64,000 bases of DNA from Sediminicola sp037203765 (GTDB lineage: Bacteria; Bacteroidota; Bacteroidia; Flavobacteriales; Flavobacteriaceae): the NCBI RefSeq assembly GCF_037203765.1, contig NZ_JBBCAS010000004.1, forward strand, positions 1 through 64,000, written 5' to 3'. The position numbers and the translations under genes are program-made. The notes beneath the pieces were generated by a model, which was not told where the DNA came from, did no database searches, and saw only the letters and a list, made by a program, of their open reading frames with translations. Shown here piece after piece: positions 62,908 through 64,000 of this stretch. How positions within the stretch are numbered: position 1 is the first letter of the stretch; every line of letters starts with the position of its first letter.

Positions 62908-62929
62908 CCCTATAGATTTAGTAGAGTAA
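62908..62929. promoter_or_regulatory. Putative Rrf2 operator, proximal copy
   Basis: The 22-bp sequence CCCTATAGATTTAGTAGA and its last four bases match the copy at 62988-63009 in 20 of 22 positions. It includes half of an inverted repeat (CTAAATC at 62902-62908 with GATTTAG at 62915-62921). It lies between the -7 box and the DUF2061 ATG, so a bound protein would block transcription. Confidence 0.65.
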
Positions 62930-62930
62930 G

Positions 62931-62938
62931 CAAAAATA
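62931..62938 (-). promoter_or_regulatory. -7 box of the sulfate assimilation operon
   Basis: The minus strand reads TATTTTTG, matching TAnnTTTG, with TTTG 23 bases upstream (62962-62965). The start of transcription would be near 62924, inside the proximal operator copy. Confidence 0.6.
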
Positions 62939-62987
62939 GAATTTATTTTGAAACTTGGACGCAAAAGAAAGATCAATATTACTTTTA

Positions 62988-63009
62988 CCCTATAGTTTTA
63001 GTAGATTAA
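62988..63009. promoter_or_regulatory. Putative Rrf2 operator, distal copy
   Basis: The 22-bp direct repeat of the proximal site, starting exactly 80 bp away (20 of 22 identical). It lies upstream of the promoter and 66 bases downstream of the Rrf2 stop codon. Confidence 0.6.
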
Positions 63010-63074
63010 TTAAAAATACCTGAGAATTTTGAGGATTTCCCATTGAAATCTGGCAGTAACCTAAAAAAATGTGC

Positions 63075-63485
63075 TTAAGAAATTAGATCGGCGAGGGTAT
63101 TGTTACCAAAAACTTCCAATGTACTGTCCCTTACTTGAATCATAAGTTTGTGAACGGAACAGCTATCCTCATCGGGGCAGTCACTGCACTTTTCGTAAAA
63201 ATTGAGACTAACGCAAGGCACCAGGGCAATGGGTCCTTCCAAAACCCGCATTACCGTGGTCATAGGGATATCCTTTGGCTCCTTTATCAGGTAGTAGCCC
63301 CCTCCCTTTCCTTTTTTGGAGCCCAAAAAGCCCGTTTTACGCAAGGTGAGCAGGATGCTTTCCAAAAACTTTTGGGAAATATTCTCGTGCTTGGCAATTT
63401 CGGCAATTTGCACGGGCTCCCTATCCTTTTGGATGGCCAAAAAGGTGAGTGCCTTTAATCCGTATTTGGTCTTTTTAGAAAGCAT
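63075..63485 (-). CDS. Rrf2-family transcriptional regulator
   Basis: This 136-residue protein has an N-terminal winged helix (MLSKKTKYGLKALTFLAIQKDREPVQIAEIAKHENISQKFLESILLTLRKTGFLGSKKGKGGGYYL) and a cysteine cluster CVSLNFYEKCSDCPDEDSC (about residues 92-110), with four Cys that could bind an Fe-S cluster, as in IscR and related sensors. Adjacent genes and the paired sites downstream suggest that it controls the sulfate operon, as CymR does in Firmicutes. The sensed signal is not known. Confidence 0.9.
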   Translation of the reverse strand: MLSKKTKYGLKALTFLAIQKDREPVQIAEIAKHENISQKFLESILLTLRKTGFLGSKKGKGGGYYLIKEPKDIPMTTVMRVLEGPIALVPCVSLNFYEKCSDCPDEDSCSVHKLMIQVRDSTLEVFGNNTLADLIS

Positions 63486-63565
63486 CCCACGAATATAGGA
63501 AAATTTGGAATTGCTTAGTACTACCGATACTCCTGTTTTTTTTGGAGGTGGTCCATTCCTACCAA

Positions 63566-64000
63566 TTAACCTAGGGCTTGATCTATATCGGCAATGATGT
63601 CATCAATATGTTCCAATCCTACGGATACTCTCACCATACCATCCGTAATCCCGGCTCCCAACCGCTCTTCCGATGTCAGTTTACTGTGGGTGGTTGAAGC
63701 AGGATGGGTCACAATACTGCGTGCATCCCCCAAATTGGCGGACAATGACAGTAATTTAATGGCATCGAAGAATTTTTTTCCAGCCTCTACCCCGCCCTTC
63801 ACATCAAAGGCAACGACACATCCTCCAGCTTTCATTTGCTTCTTTGCGATTTCATATTGGGGGTGCGACTTCAAAAAGGGATATTTTACCCAATTGACCT
63901 TGGGATGTTCCTCCAAGAATTGGGCTAGCTTTAGGGCATTTTCACAATGGCGGTCTACCCGTACCGACAAGGTTTCCAAACTTTTGGAAAGGACCCAGGC
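63566..64000 (-). CDS. O-acetylhomoserine/cysteine-type sulfhydrylase, C-terminal part
   Basis: The gene runs off the right edge; 144 residues of the C-terminus are visible. They belong to the Cys/Met metabolism PLP-enzyme family: LGDARSIVTHPASTTHSKLTSEERLGAGITDGMVRVSVGLEHIDDIIADIDQAL is its closing block, closest in pattern to O-acetylhomoserine aminocarboxypropyltransferase (MetY) or O-succinylhomoserine sulfhydrylase (MetZ). It would use the sulfide made by the neighbouring operon to form homocysteine. The PLP lysine lies outside the window. The gap to the Rrf2 gene is 80 bases. Confidence 0.85.
   Translation of the reverse strand, partial: AWVLSKSLETLSVRVDRHCENALKLAQFLEEHPKVNWVKYPFLKSHPQYEIAKKQMKAGGCVVAFDVKGGVEAGKKFFDAIKLLSLSANLGDARSIVTHPASTTHSKLTSEERLGAGITDGMVRVSVGLEHIDDIIADIDQALG

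Overview
The window is a stretch of ordinary chromosome from a member of the Flavobacteriaceae (Bacteroidota), most likely a marine lineage near Maribacter, Zobellia or Arenibacter; the genus cannot be fixed from the sequence alone. The evidence is the gliding genes gldA, gldB and gldC, an FtsZ with a long acidic linker, methionine synthase split over two genes, paired DUF3857/transglutaminase proteins, a sulfite reductase with a HEPN-like tail, and promoters of the Bacteroidota TAnnTTTG type instead of Shine-Dalgarno-rich leaders. I see no prophage, complete insertion sequence, CRISPR array, rRNA or defence island. Nearly all genes are recognisable housekeeping functions.

Layout. 1-305: a 77-bp direct repeat and tRNA-Arg(UCG). 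323-16427: yqeY and then, all on the minus strand, the dcw cell-division/cell-wall cluster, transcribed mraZ-rsmH-ftsL-ftsI-murE-mraY-murD-ftsW-murG-murC-ftsQ-ftsA-ftsZ, headed by three MraZ boxes. 16.6-23.9 kb: alpha/beta hydrolase-engB, gldC/gldB, nadE, an orphan response regulator with a Glu in place of the phosphoacceptor Asp, dnaG without zinc ligands, and a small zinc-ribbon protein. 23.9-26.5 kb: an ECF sigma factor, membrane protein and barrel protein operon. 26.7-37.8 kb: polyprenyl synthase, rlmN, queA, aroA, MazG-like, two DUF3857 proteins, dtd, rsgA and a secreted small protein. 37.9-42.0 kb: the aromatic operon pheA-aminotransferase-tyrA-DAHP synthase/chorismate mutase, preceded by a Phe/Tyr-rich leader peptide and an attenuator. 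42.3-49.7 kb: gldA, a large Asp-box beta-propeller protein, a serine hydrolase, a GIN-domain lipoprotein and a PagL-like protein. 49.8-55.5 kb: metF and split metH under a SAM-I riboswitch, with a four-helix-bundle (IVP) element inserted between the metH halves. 55.6-64.0 kb: the sulfate assimilation operon (DUF2061-cysH-cysD-cysN-sir-cobA-ferredoxin/NADP reductase) behind a probable Rrf2 operator, then the Rrf2 gene and the end of a homocysteine/cysteine synthase gene that runs off the window.

How it fits together. The right third is a sulfur-to-methionine module: sulfate is activated and reduced to sulfide, siroheme and electrons are supplied by cobA and the reductase, sulfide is incorporated by the sulfhydrylase, and homocysteine is methylated by MetF/MetH. 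Two regulators are visible as DNA or RNA: the SAM riboswitch and the Rrf2 sites. The aromatic operon runs from DAHP synthase to Phe and Tyr and is controlled by charged-tRNA-sensing attenuation.

Most interesting items: the unannotated Phe/Tyr leader peptide with its antiterminator/terminator pair (41881-42010); the paired 22-bp sites at the sulfate operon promoter; the inverted-repeat-bounded IVP element in the metH operon, which seems to have supplied a new N-terminus to MetH; and the Glu-substituted orphan response regulator. I found no clearly new multi-gene system.
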